Shown in pieces: positions 7,294-16,362 of a DNA stretch of 64,000 bases (position 1 is its first letter; the number at the start of each line of letters is the position of its first letter). The notes below the pieces were generated by a model. That model was not told where the DNA came from and ran no database searches. It worked only from the letters and a program-made list of their open reading frames with translations. Source of the stretch: Halomarina oriensis (GTDB lineage: Archaea; Halobacteriota; Halobacteria; Halobacteriales; Haloarculaceae); assembly GCF_009791395.1 (NCBI RefSeq), contig NZ_WSZK01000015.1, positions 310,001 through 374,000 on the forward strand. The letters are read 5' to 3'. A program made the position numbers and the translations under genes.

Positions 7294-8493
7294 TCACACG
7301 ATGCCGAGGGCCAGCGAGACGGCGGTGTAGATACCGTAGCCCAGTCCGAGTGCGAGCGCCAGCGAGAGCACCCACGCGCCGACCGTCTTGAGCATCTTCT
7401 CGGCGCTGACGCCCGACCCGCCGGCCGCGTAGCCGCTGCCGATGATGGCGGAGACGATGATCTCGTTGAACGAGACGGGGACGCCGAGGAAGACGGCGGA
7501 CTGCGCGATGGCGAACGACGGGATGAGTGCCGCGATGGAGCGCCGTGGCCCGAGCGAGGAGTAGTCCTGTGCGAGCGTCTTTATCATCCGTGGTGCGCCC
7601 GTCCACGACCCGGCGAGCAGGCCGACGCCGCCGCCGAACAGCACCACCCACAGCGGTATCTGAGTGGCGAGGTCGTCGAGCAACGGGAGCAACGGACCGA
7701 GCGCGAGGCCGACCTGACTCCCACCGGCCGAGAACGCGACGAGGCCGCCGAGGACGAGCAGGAAGTGGCGCTGGGCGGCGACCGGTCCCTCCCGGAGGTC
7801 CCACGCGAGCAACCCGGCGGCGACGAGACCGAAGACGGCCGAGACGCCGACCAGGAACGGCGTCCGACTGGGACCGTCCGAGCGGATGTAGAGGGCGTCG
7901 ACGACGCTCGACGGCTGACCGGCCGGCCCGAGCAACGCGAAGTCGACGTTGGCGAGGATGACGCCGACGAGCGCCGCGAGGGCGAGCAGGACGGCCCGTT
8001 CGGGGACGCGGTCGCTCCGGAGCAGGCGAGCGGTCGCGTACGCCGTCCCGCCGCCGACGAACGGGACGAGCACCCAGAGCGTCGAGATCTCTCGGTACTT
8101 CGCCCACGCGGGGTCGCCGCCCATCGCCAGGCCGACGCCCACGACGGCACCGGTGACGGTGAACGCGGTGGCGATGGGGTAGCCCGCGAACACCCCGATG
8201 GCGACGAGTGCGGCGGCGAGCAGGAGGGCGACGACGGCCGCCAGCGGCGAGAGCGTCACGCCGCCGATGAGTTCGCGGCCGACCGCCTCGGTGACGTTCG
8301 CACCCTGTAACAGCGCACCGAGCAGCCCCAGCAGGCCGACGTAGAAGCCCGCTCGCATCACCGAGATGGCGTTGGCACCCACTGCGGGGGCGAACGGGGT
8401 CGACCCCGACGACCCCGCACCGATGGCCCACGCCATGAACAGACTGGCGAGTGCGGCGACGACCAACGTGGCGACCAGCGCGAGCGCGACCAT
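7294..8493 (-). CDS. PiT-family inorganic phosphate transporter
   Basis: This membrane protein of 399 residues has about ten hydrophobic segments. The duplicated PiT signature is visible near the N terminus as MAWAIGAGSSGSTPFAPAVG with ANAISVMRAGF, and again in the C-terminal half as GVPVSFNEIIVSAIIGSGYAAG. Family members import phosphate with H+ or Na+. ATG 8493 is preferred over a GTG nine codons upstream because the sequence from MVALALV begins like related proteins. A second, distinct PiT gene lies at 23809-25038. Confidence 0.87.
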   Translation of the reverse strand: MVALALVATLVVAALASLFMAWAIGAGSSGSTPFAPAVGANAISVMRAGFYVGLLGLLGALLQGANVTEAVGRELIGGVTLSPLAAVVALLLAAALVAIGVFAGYPIATAFTVTGAVVGVGLAMGGDPAWAKYREISTLWVLVPFVGGGTAYATARLLRSDRVPERAVLLALAALVGVILANVDFALLGPAGQPSSVVDALYIRSDGPSRTPFLVGVSAVFGLVAAGLLAWDLREGPVAAQRHFLLVLGGLVAFSAGGSQVGLALGPLLPLLDDLATQIPLWVVLFGGGVGLLAGSWTGAPRMIKTLAQDYSSLGPRRSIAALIPSFAIAQSAVFLGVPVSFNEIIVSAIIGSGYAAGGSGVSAEKMLKTVGAWVLSLALALGLGYGIYTAVSLALGIV

Positions 8494-8633
8494 TCTCTCT
8501 TGGCTCTTGGACGGAGCCACACAAGAAGCTGTAGCCTTCTGTCGCTCGATTCACGCTCTCTCGGGACGGTCGGTACGCTCTCCGACCGGGAGTCGTCGGG
8601 GGGCGTCGGGAGAATCGCGGGGGCGTCGAACGG

Positions 8634-9332
8634 TCAGTTCGCGGTCGGGCGGGCGTCGTCGTTGTCCTCGGGGACGTCGACGCCGTCGCCGCCTTCGACC
8701 GCCTCCAGAATCTCGGTGTCCTTCTCGGTGTCGATGTGCCAGCGCTCGACGCTCCGTTCGTAGTCCGCGAGGCGGTTCGAGACGCGAATCTTCAGGTCGT
8801 CGTCGTTGACGTTGACTTCGAGTCGGTACTCGGGGTTGTTACGCTCGGCGCGCTGGAGGTTCGCGCTCACGAGGTCGTTGTCGAAGTAGTACGGCGACAT
8901 CTGGGTCATGACGTTCCGGTAGACCGCTCCCTCGACCTTCCGGAGGGCACGCCGGCCCGCGGAGTCCGCCGCACGGGCGACGTAGTCGATGGACTCCCCC
9001 CACTTGTCGACGGCCTCGCCGGTGTCCTCCTCCAGTTTCTCGTAGGACTCGGAGAGCTTCTCCCCGGCGGTCTTCAGGTCCTCGTCGGGACTCTTGCCGG
9101 CCTGTTCGCCGGGGCCCTCCCCGACGGCGGCCTGTTCTGCCGTCTTCTCGTTGAGGGTGTCCATCCGCTCGTGGCTCTTCGGTCGCCACTCGTCCCACTC
9201 CTCGAATGCCTCGGCGTCGATGCCGCCCGCTTCATCCCGGCTGTCGTGGAGGGCGCGTGTGATGCGCTCGCCGTGTTCGACGACGTCGCCCCACGACCCG
9301 CTGACGCTGAATCCGGAGACGGTCTCTTCCAT
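8634..9332 (-). CDS. Conserved haloarchaeal protein of unknown function (perhaps DUF5828)
   Basis: This soluble acidic protein of 232 residues begins MEETVSGFSVSGSWGDVVEH. The middle (about 45-125) is predicted to be helical or coiled-coil, rich in E and K (GEKLSESYEKLEEDTGEAVDKW). A more compact C-terminal part (about 135-205) has YYFDNDLVSANLQRAERNNP. It has no membrane segment and no catalytic motif that I recognise. The start resembles a haloarchaeal family that I recall as DUF5828, but this is uncertain. It is a single-gene unit between the PiT transporter and a small zinc-ribbon-like gene. Confidence 0.72.
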   Translation of the reverse strand: MEETVSGFSVSGSWGDVVEHGERITRALHDSRDEAGGIDAEAFEEWDEWRPKSHERMDTLNEKTAEQAAVGEGPGEQAGKSPDEDLKTAGEKLSESYEKLEEDTGEAVDKWGESIDYVARAADSAGRRALRKVEGAVYRNVMTQMSPYYFDNDLVSANLQRAERNNPEYRLEVNVNDDDLKIRVSNRLADYERSVERWHIDTEKDTEILEAVEGGDGVDVPEDNDDARPTAN

Positions 9333-9408
9333 GCGCTACTGCTGGTAGGTGGGCGCGTGGCAAAAACCTCTCCGGCTACGGTAATCGTCCGTCGGTTCGT
9401 TCGACCGG

Positions 9409-9618
9409 TCAGCGTCCGTGGACGAACCGGGTCGCCGCCGCGTCGAGACGGTCACGAACGCCCGAGAGCCACGCCGACGGCGACACCCGCCGGAGCGACC
9501 GGTCGTCGAGTTCGATGCTCCCCTCGGCGAACGGGTCCTCGCTCCGCTCGAACGTCCCCGTGACCGAGGTCATCGCACACCGGCCGCACTTCTCGGCGTC
9601 TCCCTGGTCCTCGCTCAT
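9409..9618 (-). CDS. Small CxxC protein, unknown function
   Basis: The product has 69 residues and starts MSEDQGDAEKCGRCAMTSV. It has one CGRC pair that may bind zinc as half of a ribbon or through dimerisation. The rest is acidic and unremarkable. The start is chosen at ATG 9618, divergent from the gene at 9724, since the longer open frame has no comparable codon bias. The function is not recognised. Confidence 0.6.
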   Translation of the reverse strand: MSEDQGDAEKCGRCAMTSVTGTFERSEDPFAEGSIELDDRSLRRVSPSAWLSGVRDRLDAAATRFVHGR

Positions 9619-9723
9619 GACTCCGCGTTCGACCGGGAGCCTGTTAAGCGTTCTCGTGAGTCGCCGTGTCCCGCGAGACGAGTGCGCAAACGCTTTGCGA
9701 GTCGATACCATGAACACGAGCAG

Positions 9724-10374
9724 ATGACCGCCGAGGCCAGCGGTGGGGACCGCGAGACGGGCGCGGACCGACCGGACGAGTCAGCCACCGACGACCGAGT
9801 CGAGGACGACACAACCGAGACCGGCGAGACGCGCCCGGAGTGGGACGACGAGTTCCTCGACCGGGTCGCCGACAGCCTCCAGTTCAACTACGACCTGCAG
9901 CGTGACGAACGCGTCGCGGGACGGCGATTTGCCCTGTACGGCCGCCTGGAGATGGACAGTCACAAGCAGTTCTTCCACCCAGCCATCTCCTTCGGTCACC
10001 AGTTCAGTTACGAGCACCTCTACGTCGACCGTCTCCCGCGTCCGACCGTCGCGGACCTCGACTCGCTGGTCGAGGTGGGTCACGAACTCGCCGCCGACAT
10101 CGACCACGACGAGGAGCACTACGCGACGGAGTTCGTCTTCGTCGTCCTCGCCGAGGAGCTCACGGACGACGTGGCCGCCCGCGTCCGGAGCCACGACGAC
10201 CGGACGATGCTGAAGTACGGCTACCACGGCCACTACGAGGTCGACCTCGTCGTCGTCGTTCCCGACGACCAGCGGGTCGTCGACTCCGGATCCCCCATCG
10301 CCGACGCGTTCCGCCTGTGGAACACCGGGCAGGAGTCGAGCGGCCTCCTCGGCCGGCTGAAGGGCCTGTTCTGA
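9724..10374 (+). CDS. Conserved haloarchaeal protein of unknown function
   Basis: This is a 216-residue protein with a disordered acidic N terminus (about 1-45, rich in D, E and T) and a folded region with aromatic-rich segments such as HPAISFGHQFSYEHLYVDRLP and MLKYGYHGHYEVDLVVVVPD. There is no membrane helix or known catalytic motif. ATG 9724 follows a divergent intergenic region. The folded part looks like a widely shared haloarchaeal family, but I do not recognise its function. Confidence 0.7.
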   Translation: MTAEASGGDRETGADRPDESATDDRVEDDTTETGETRPEWDDEFLDRVADSLQFNYDLQRDERVAGRRFALYGRLEMDSHKQFFHPAISFGHQFSYEHLYVDRLPRPTVADLDSLVEVGHELAADIDHDEEHYATEFVFVVLAEELTDDVAARVRSHDDRTMLKYGYHGHYEVDLVVVVPDDQRVVDSGSPIADAFRLWNTGQESSGLLGRLKGLF

Positions 10375-10426
10375 GGCGGTGGGGTGGCAGGCAGTTGCGG
10401 TAGCTGGGCAGTAGGTTATCGGTTGT

Positions 10427-10550
10427 ACCGTGAGCGAGCGGGGTGACGAGTGGACGGAGGTGCGAGAGCACCGAAGAGAACGAAGAATCCTTTTGCTCCA
10501 GCAGTTACCCTGTGGGGCGGCCCTGCCGCCCCACTCGTGGATAGAAGGTG
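10427..10550 (-). repeat. 3' hairpin element, copy b (after cstA)
   Basis: Copy b follows the cstA stop codon almost at once, in the gene's orientation. Conserved TATCCACGA precedes the 10-bp hairpin GTGGGGCGGC, loop AGG, GCCGCCCCAC (10534 down to 10512), followed by AGGGTAACTGCTGGAGC and AAAAGGATTC. The outer CTTTTA/TAAAAG stem seen in the other copies is degraded here (CTTCTA/TAACTG). The tail again contains CTCGTCACCCCGCTCGCTC and ends in CGGT. Confidence 0.78.
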
Positions 10551-10551
10551 G

Positions 10552-12396
10552 TTAGTCGTCGCTCGGTGCCGTGCCGGTGTAGCTGTCTCTGACCCGGCTG
10601 ATGTTCTGATAGCCCATCCACGCGATGGCGATGGCGAGGCCGGCCAGCGTCAGCGCGATGAGACTCTGCATGACCGAGGAGATGAGGACGGCCGTCTCCC
10701 CCGCCGCGAGCGCGTCGAGGGCGGCGGCCGGGGCACGCAGGATGCCGATCCAGAGCAGCGCCGTCAGCGTGACGACGAGCATCAGCGCCATCGGCAGGCC
10801 CGTCGAGAGGAGCTGTTTGGAGTCGTCCCAGTTGGCCAGCCAGAGTGTGGCGGCGAGCAGGGCGAGTGCGGCGAGCGTCTGGTTCGCGCCGCCGAACAGC
10901 GGCCAGAGGCTCGACCACGTCCCGCTACCGACCAGCAGGTACGCGGGCAGACAGAGCAGCAGGCCCGAGGAGGCGTAGCGGTTCGTGGCGAAGCGCTGGG
11001 TCGACGTCTCGGGGACGCCGACGATCTCGTCCATCATGTAGCGACCGAGGCGGACGGCCGTGTCGGTGCTCGTCAGCAGGAAGCTGACGAAGACGAGACC
11101 GACGAACGCGGCGAGCGTCGTCGAACCGAGGGGGATGCCGAGTCCGGAAATCATCGCCGCACCGCCGGCCGGGAAGTTGTTGAGCGCGCCGACGACGCCC
11201 GCGGAGAAGTCGGTGAACCCGATGATGGCGAACGCGCCGACCGCGGTGGTGGCGAGCAGGCCCTCACCGAGCATCGCGCCGTAGCCGATGGAACGGGCGT
11301 CGCTCTCCTTGTTCAGCTGCTTGGCCGTCGTCCCCGAGGACACCAGCGAGTGGAACCCGCTGATGGTCCCGCACGCGATGGTGACGAACAGGAACGGGAA
11401 GATGGGTCCGAGCGGACTCGTGAACCCGAGGAACGCCGGGTACTGCGTCGAGAGTTCCGAGACGGTCGCCGTCTCCCCGGCGACGGTGACGTCGATGGGC
11501 GTGAAGCCGACGACGAGCGCGACGAGTGCGCCCAGCAGCATCGCGCCGACGCCGGTGTAGAGCAGACTCGACGTGAGGAAGTCACGCGGCTGGAGCAGCA
11601 CCCACACCGGCAGGACGCTGGCGACGAAGCCGTAGACGACGACGACGGGCACCCACGCGGCGGTGTTCGCGCCGAACGCGCCCGCGAGCGGGAGCCAACT
11701 CCACGCGTCGGCGGACCCGAGGAGGGTGATGGTCCCCTCGGGGAGACTGCCGGTGTCGACCAGCGCGATGGGGAACAGCGTCCCGACGTAGACGCCGGCG
11801 AAGACGAGGCCGACGAAGACGACGGCCCCGATGGCGAACGGGAGGTTCAACTGGTAGAGGTAGACCCCGAACACCAGCGCCAGCGCGATGTAGATGAGGC
11901 TCGCCGTCGCGGCCGACGGGTAGGCGTTGAAGACGACGCCGACGACCAGCGCGAAGACGGCGATGACGAGGATGATGGTGAGGAAGGCGAACCACAGCAG
12001 CATGTCCTTCCCCCGCTCGCCGACGTACTCACCGATGATGTAGCCGATGGACTTGCCCTCGTGGCGGACGCTGGCCGACAGCGACATGAAGTCGTGGACC
12101 GCGCCGAACAGCGGGTTCCCGATGGCGATCCAGAGGATGGCCGGCAGCCACCCGAAGGCCGCGCCCGCGGTGATGGGCCCCACGATGGGTGCCCCCCCGG
12201 CGATGCTCGAATAGTGATGCCCCAACAGCACCGACCGTTGTGACGGGACGTACTCCTGCCCGTCTTCGTACTTGTGCGCTGGTGTCTCCCGGTCGTCGTC
12301 TAGCTCGACGAACTGAGCCAGATACCGGGAGTATCCGAGGTACCCTACGGTGAACGTGACCAGTGAGAGCACCACCAACACGGCAATTTGTACCAT
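10552..12396 (-). CDS. cstA: Carbon starvation protein CstA family transporter
   Basis: This membrane protein of 614 residues has many hydrophobic segments. Family blocks are seen at GYSRYLAQFVELDDD, LLGHHYSSIAGGAPIVGPITAGAAFGWLPA (in part, about 58-90), IACGTISGFHSLVSSGTTAKQ and FVSFLLTSTDTAVRLGRYM. CstA/BtsT proteins take up pyruvate or peptides with H+ or Na+ and are induced on carbon limitation in bacteria. The haloarchaeal substrate is not known. An unusual nested palindrome lies over its promoter, and 3' element copy b follows its stop. Confidence 0.92.
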   Translation of the reverse strand: MVQIAVLVVLSLVTFTVGYLGYSRYLAQFVELDDDRETPAHKYEDGQEYVPSQRSVLLGHHYSSIAGGAPIVGPITAGAAFGWLPAILWIAIGNPLFGAVHDFMSLSASVRHEGKSIGYIIGEYVGERGKDMLLWFAFLTIILVIAVFALVVGVVFNAYPSAATASLIYIALALVFGVYLYQLNLPFAIGAVVFVGLVFAGVYVGTLFPIALVDTGSLPEGTITLLGSADAWSWLPLAGAFGANTAAWVPVVVVYGFVASVLPVWVLLQPRDFLTSSLLYTGVGAMLLGALVALVVGFTPIDVTVAGETATVSELSTQYPAFLGFTSPLGPIFPFLFVTIACGTISGFHSLVSSGTTAKQLNKESDARSIGYGAMLGEGLLATTAVGAFAIIGFTDFSAGVVGALNNFPAGGAAMISGLGIPLGSTTLAAFVGLVFVSFLLTSTDTAVRLGRYMMDEIVGVPETSTQRFATNRYASSGLLLCLPAYLLVGSGTWSSLWPLFGGANQTLAALALLAATLWLANWDDSKQLLSTGLPMALMLVVTLTALLWIGILRAPAAALDALAAGETAVLISSVMQSLIALTLAGLAIAIAWMGYQNISRVRDSYTGTAPSDD

Positions 12397-12401
12397 GGTT
12401 C

Positions 12402-12450
12402 GTTGTTACCCATGAACAACCCACCAATAAACGTTACCATTGGTAACAAC
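12402..12450 (-). promoter_or_regulatory. cstA promoter with nested inverted repeats (candidate operator)
   Basis: A perfect palindrome, GTTACCATTGGTAAC, occupies 12433-12447. Its right arm is part of a second, wider inverted repeat: GTTGTTACC (12402-12410) against GGTAACAAC (12442-12450). A TATA-like TTTATTGG on the minus strand (12426-12433) lies between the arms, 30-37 nt before ATG 12396. A repressor bound here would cover the core promoter. The regulator is not identified. Confidence 0.6.
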
Positions 12451-12523
12451 GGGAACGCCGTTTACTCGGTGTAGTGACACGGTTACCGCCGGGTTTCGAC
12501 CATACGGAACTACGGAGCTTTAT

Positions 12524-13474
12524 TTAAATCGAGACGTCGAGTTCTTCGGCGACTTCGGCCAACAACTCGCCACGAACTTCGGCGATTCGTGTCTCGATGG
12601 CAGCCACCAGCGGCGGTGTGAACTCGCGTTCGACCCGCTGGAGGTGCTCTCGCTCCGTCTCGACGCGCTGGCGGAGAAACCGCGCACCGCGGCCGTCCTC
12701 CTCGGGGTCCGGTTCGGGCGTCAGGCGGTTCATCACCAGTCCGCCGACCGGCAGGTCGCGTTCGTCGTAGCTCTCGATGGCCCGTTCGGTCTCGCGCAGG
12801 GAGAGTTCGTCCGGGTTGAGCACGAGGAAGAACTGCGACCGCTCGCGGAGCGTTTCACCCGCGAACTCGAAGTTCTCCTTCCGTTCGCGGAGACGGGCGA
12901 TGATGGGGTCGCCGACCGCCGAGCGTCGGGGTTCCATGTCCCCGATGGCGGCTTTCTCGTAGAGGTCCACGCTCTTCTCGCGCTTGCTGAGCAGGCGGTC
13001 GATCCAGCCTTCGAGGTACTGCGGGAGCGAGAGCAGACGCAGCGTCCCGCCCGTGGGTGAGGTGTCGAAGACGACGCGGTCGTACTCCTCGGAGTCGCGC
13101 ATCACCTCGATGAACCGGTCGAACAGCGCCGCCTCGTGGGCACCGGGCGTCTGGTGGGCGAGTTCGACCTGCCGGTCGATCTCGTTGACGATACTCGGCG
13201 ACACCTGGTCGCCCAGCGCTCGCTTGACCTCCATCAGGTGCTCGGAGACCTCCCGTTCGGGGTCGATCTCCATCACCCACAGCGAGTCGTAGCCGTCGAC
13301 CCGCTGTGGGTCGTCGTCGAACCGCTGGTCGAAGACGTCCGCCGTCGAGTGCGCCGGGTCCGTCGAGACCAGCAGCGTGTCCAGTCCCGCCGTCGCGCAC
13401 TTGTGGGCGTACGCCGAGGAGATGGTCGTCTTGCCGACGCCGCCCTTCCCGCCGAAGAAGACGAACCGTTGCAT
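12524..13474 (-). CDS. ArsA/Get3 (TRC40) family ATPase
   Basis: The 316-residue protein has a deviant Walker A, GGKGGVGKTT (about 8-17), the switch I STDPAHSTADVF (about 37-48), switch II FDTSPTGGTLRLL and a LVLNPDE segment. It is a single-domain ATPase like Get3, which targets tail-anchored membrane proteins, or like ArsA, which drives arsenite export. No arsenic genes are nearby, so a Get3-like role is more likely. The ATG at 13474 is chosen. The upstream small gene ends only 5 nt before it, so the two are coupled. Confidence 0.88.
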   Translation of the reverse strand: MQRFVFFGGKGGVGKTTISSAYAHKCATAGLDTLLVSTDPAHSTADVFDQRFDDDPQRVDGYDSLWVMEIDPEREVSEHLMEVKRALGDQVSPSIVNEIDRQVELAHQTPGAHEAALFDRFIEVMRDSEEYDRVVFDTSPTGGTLRLLSLPQYLEGWIDRLLSKREKSVDLYEKAAIGDMEPRRSAVGDPIIARLRERKENFEFAGETLRERSQFFLVLNPDELSLRETERAIESYDERDLPVGGLVMNRLTPEPDPEEDGRGARFLRQRVETEREHLQRVEREFTPPLVAAIETRIAEVRGELLAEVAEELDVSI

Positions 13475-13479
13475 TCGAC

Positions 13480-13776
13480 TCAAAAGTGGTACTGCTGGCC
13501 CTTGCGTTCGAGCATCGAGTCACGGTCCCACATCCGTCGCTCCCACTGGTCGAACTCGTCGCCGAGGTACGGCAGGAGTTCGGCGGTGTAGTAGGAGACG
13601 GGTGAGGGGATGCCGAACGCGTCGGGGAAACACGCCAGCAGGAAGGCGTCCTCCTGGTCTTCGGCCTCCTTCTCGACGAGTTCGTACGCCGGGTGCGAGA
13701 CGAGGCCGTGGTAGAGGCCGCGAGCGATGTCCGCGACGCGTTCGCGGAAGGCCGCGATACGCTCCCAGAGGTCCAT
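13480..13776 (-). CDS. Small conserved protein coupled to the ArsA/Get3 ATPase
   Basis: This soluble protein of 98 residues begins MDLWERIAAFRERVADIARG and is rich in aromatics (YHGLVSHPAYELVEKE, WERRMWDRDSMLERKGQQYHF). It has no membrane helix and no known motif. It directly precedes the ATPase with 5 nt between stop and start, so it may be a partner or regulator. The function is inference from position only. Confidence 0.72.
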   Translation of the reverse strand: MDLWERIAAFRERVADIARGLYHGLVSHPAYELVEKEAEDQEDAFLLACFPDAFGIPSPVSYYTAELLPYLGDEFDQWERRMWDRDSMLERKGQQYHF

Positions 13777-13839
13777 GGTGAGAGGTGACAACCACCGCTC
13801 AAAAGCGTGTCGGGGTTGCGTGAGGCGGTTGGACGACTG

Positions 13840-14649
13840 TCAGGTGGTCGGCGTCGCCGTCGTGTCGCTGGGGTCGACCCGGACCTCGCGGGTCGCACGC
13901 TCCGTCCCGACGTCGAACGTACACACGTCGGTCGTCTCCTCCTCACCGGCGTAGAACCCCATCTCGTCCTCGACGGTGGCCGACTCGCCGGGAGCGACGG
14001 CCGACGCAGTCGCCGCCAGCGACGGGGAGAACATCCCCGTGTCGAGCGTCGCGTGGAGTCGCTCCGCTCGGCCACCACGGTTCGAGACGGTGGCACGAAC
14101 CGGAACCCGTTCGCGAGCGGTGACTCGCTCGGGCACCGAGAGCGACTCGACTGTGAACCGGGCGGGCGACCGGAGCGTCTCGACGGCGGCAGGCGACACC
14201 GGCACCGACCCGCCACTCTCGTGTCGGAGCGTCGCGTCGGCGGACCCGACCGTTCGCGGAACCCGGAACGCGAGGGTTCGACTGGTCGTCCCCTCGGCGA
14301 CGAACCAGTCGGGGAACCCCGGCGTCTGCCGGGTCGTCGAGGCACGACCGATGCGGGTCAGGCCACGGTATCGCTCGCCGTCGAGGGTGACGGTGAACGC
14401 ACTCGGCGACTGGACGGCGCTCGTGGGGCCGGAGACGGTCAGAAAGAGGAACTGGTGGTCGGGGCTCGCGGCGACGGCCGCGTCGTCGACGTTGTGGACG
14501 TAGTGGAGCGTCGTCAGCGCGTGGTGGTCGTCGATGCTGACGGCGGGTGTCACGGTGTCGCCCGACAGGACGCCGGTACACCCGGCCAGCGAACCGAGCG
14601 CACCGACAGACGCGAGCGACCGGAGGAGCGAGCGGCGGGAGGGACTCAT
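13840..14649 (-). CDS. Secreted lipoprotein, unknown function
   Basis: This protein of 269 residues starts MSPSRRSLLRSLASVGALG with a lipobox LAGC (about 20-23). The twin arginine before the hydrophobic stretch suggests Tat export and lipid anchoring at the outer face of the membrane. The mature part is beta-rich and contains a segment resembling an Ig-like or CARDB-type fold (about 165-245, ERVPVRATVSNRGGRAERLHA). ATG 14649 faces the divergent cobW-like gene. The specific role is unknown. Confidence 0.75.
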   Translation of the reverse strand: MSPSRRSLLRSLASVGALGSLAGCTGVLSGDTVTPAVSIDDHHALTTLHYVHNVDDAAVAASPDHQFLFLTVSGPTSAVQSPSAFTVTLDGERYRGLTRIGRASTTRQTPGFPDWFVAEGTTSRTLAFRVPRTVGSADATLRHESGGSVPVSPAAVETLRSPARFTVESLSVPERVTARERVPVRATVSNRGGRAERLHATLDTGMFSPSLAATASAVAPGESATVEDEMGFYAGEEETTDVCTFDVGTERATREVRVDPSDTTATPTT

Positions 14650-14742
14650 ACCGATACGTTCACGAACCGGAACAAGTGCTTTCTGCTCGTCACGACGCCG
14701 ACCCGCGACGGACCTAAGTCGCCCGCGTTCGACACACGGCCC

Positions 14743-15927
14743 ATGAGCCAGAGCGGGGGAACGCCGGTGACGGTACTCAGCGGAGCGCTCGGGGCGGGGA
14801 AGACGACGACGCTCGACCACCTTCTGACGAACGCCGACCGCCGCCTCGCGGTGCTCGTCAACGACATGGGCGAGGTCAACATCGACGCCGAACTCGTCGC
14901 CAACCGCGACGGCAACGTCACCGAACTGTCGAACGGCTGTATCTGCTGTGACCTGCGCGACGACCTGGAGGTGGAGGTCAGCAGACTGGCCCGCGAACGC
15001 GAGTTCGACCACCTCGTCGTCGAGTCCTCGGGCATCTCGGAACCCGCACCCGTCGCCTCGCTGTTCACCACGGGCGCGGCGAGCGCCCCCTACGAGTTGG
15101 ACACGCTCGTCACCGTCGTCGACACCTCGACGTTCCGCGAGACGGTCGAAGGGAGCGAGACGGTCGAGGCCGACGCCGTCGCCCGCGACCGACCGGGCCG
15201 GGTCGACCGCGAATCGGAGACCCGCCCGCTCGGCGAGTTGCTCGTCGCACAGGTCGAGACGGCCGACGTCGTCCTGTTGAACAAGTGTGACCTCGCGGGC
15301 GCGGACGAGGTCGACGCCGTCGCGGACCTCGTCGCCTCGCTCAACCCCCGAGCGCACCTCGTCCGGGCCGAACACGGGCAGGTCGACCCCGCCGAACTGC
15401 TCGACTCGGGCCGGTTCGACCTCGACACCGTCAGCGAGACGGACGCCTGGACACACGCCGTCGAACACGCCGAGGGTGACGGCGACCACCACCACGACCC
15501 CGCGACCGAGTACGGCGTCGAGTCGTTCGTCGTCCGGGCACGCCGACCGCTCGACCCCGAGGCGTTCGCCGCCTTCCTGCGCGAGTTCCCCGACGGCGTG
15601 ATTCGCTCGAAAGGCATCGTCTGGCTGGCGGGCGAGGCCGACCGCTCCTACCACGTCGAACAGGCCGGCCCCTCCCGACGGGTGGAGGTCCACGGGCAGT
15701 GGATAGCGGGACTGGAGCCGTCGCGTCAGGAGATGCAACGCCGGATGCACCCGGACCTCGACTGGGACGACGAGGTGGGCGACCGACGGGTCGAACTCGT
15801 CTTCATCGGGAAGGGGATGGACGAGGCGGCCATCCGAGAGCACATCGAGTCGTGTCTGGTCGACCGAGAGACGAGCGTCGAGCCCCACGAGTTCCCCACC
15901 GAGGCCGACGAGACGTTCGTGGTGTAG
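14743..15927 (+). CDS. CobW/COG0523-family GTP-binding metallochaperone
   Basis: The 394-residue protein has Walker A GALGAGKTT (14-22), the metal-binding CICC (66-69, CxCC), the NKCD guanine-specificity motif (about 188-191) and the C-terminal CobW domain (about 255-370). A short histidine run, HHH (about 249-251), between the domains may bind metal. COG0523 GTPases deliver Zn, Co or Ni to target proteins. The neighbours give no clear target. Start ATG 14743 follows from the position of the P-loop; the longer upstream open frame is antisense to the lipoprotein gene. Confidence 0.9.
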   Translation: MSQSGGTPVTVLSGALGAGKTTTLDHLLTNADRRLAVLVNDMGEVNIDAELVANRDGNVTELSNGCICCDLRDDLEVEVSRLAREREFDHLVVESSGISEPAPVASLFTTGAASAPYELDTLVTVVDTSTFRETVEGSETVEADAVARDRPGRVDRESETRPLGELLVAQVETADVVLLNKCDLAGADEVDAVADLVASLNPRAHLVRAEHGQVDPAELLDSGRFDLDTVSETDAWTHAVEHAEGDGDHHHDPATEYGVESFVVRARRPLDPEAFAAFLREFPDGVIRSKGIVWLAGEADRSYHVEQAGPSRRVEVHGQWIAGLEPSRQEMQRRMHPDLDWDDEVGDRRVELVFIGKGMDEAAIREHIESCLVDRETSVEPHEFPTEADETFVV

Positions 15928-15936
15928 TCGACCCGC

Positions 15937-16347
15937 TCAACACTGCTTGTCGAGGTTCCGGAGCGCGCGTTTCAGTTCGCCGCGACGTTTCCAGCCGGCG
16001 AGTCGCTCCATCGGCCCGATACCGGCTTCGAGCGTCGACTCGGCGGTCAGGCGCGTCCCCTCGTTCTCCGGCCGGTAGTCGATGGTCGTCGTCAGCGTCT
16101 CCAGTGGCCCGTCCAACTGCTCGTAGCGGAGGCCGTCCTCGCGGTCCTCGAAGGCGAACACCATCGAGAGGCCCGCACGGGCGGCCCGGACGAGCGTCTC
16201 CCCGTCCCCCTCGGCGTCGGCGTCTCCCTCGGCGACCTCTTGGACGTCGAAGCTCCCCTCGGCTTCGATGACGGCCTCGGGTGTCAGGACGCGGGCGACG
16301 ACGGACGGCGGTGCGGCCACGAACCGCGACGCCTCGACTGTGCGCAT
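15937..16347 (-). CDS. SRPBCC (START-like) family protein
   Basis: This protein of 136 residues begins MRTVEASRFVAAPPSVVARV. That pattern, with a first strand followed by APPSVVARVL, is typical of the SRPBCC/polyketide-cyclase-like fold that binds small hydrophobic ligands. YRPENEGTRLTAES and the C-terminal helix (about 108-135) fit the fold. It converges with the cobW-like gene, with 9 nt between the stops. The ligand is unknown. Confidence 0.72.
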   Translation of the reverse strand: MRTVEASRFVAAPPSVVARVLTPEAVIEAEGSFDVQEVAEGDADAEGDGETLVRAARAGLSMVFAFEDREDGLRYEQLDGPLETLTTTIDYRPENEGTRLTAESTLEAGIGPMERLAGWKRRGELKRALRNLDKQC

Positions 16348-16362
16348 GGTCGTGGTGCACGC

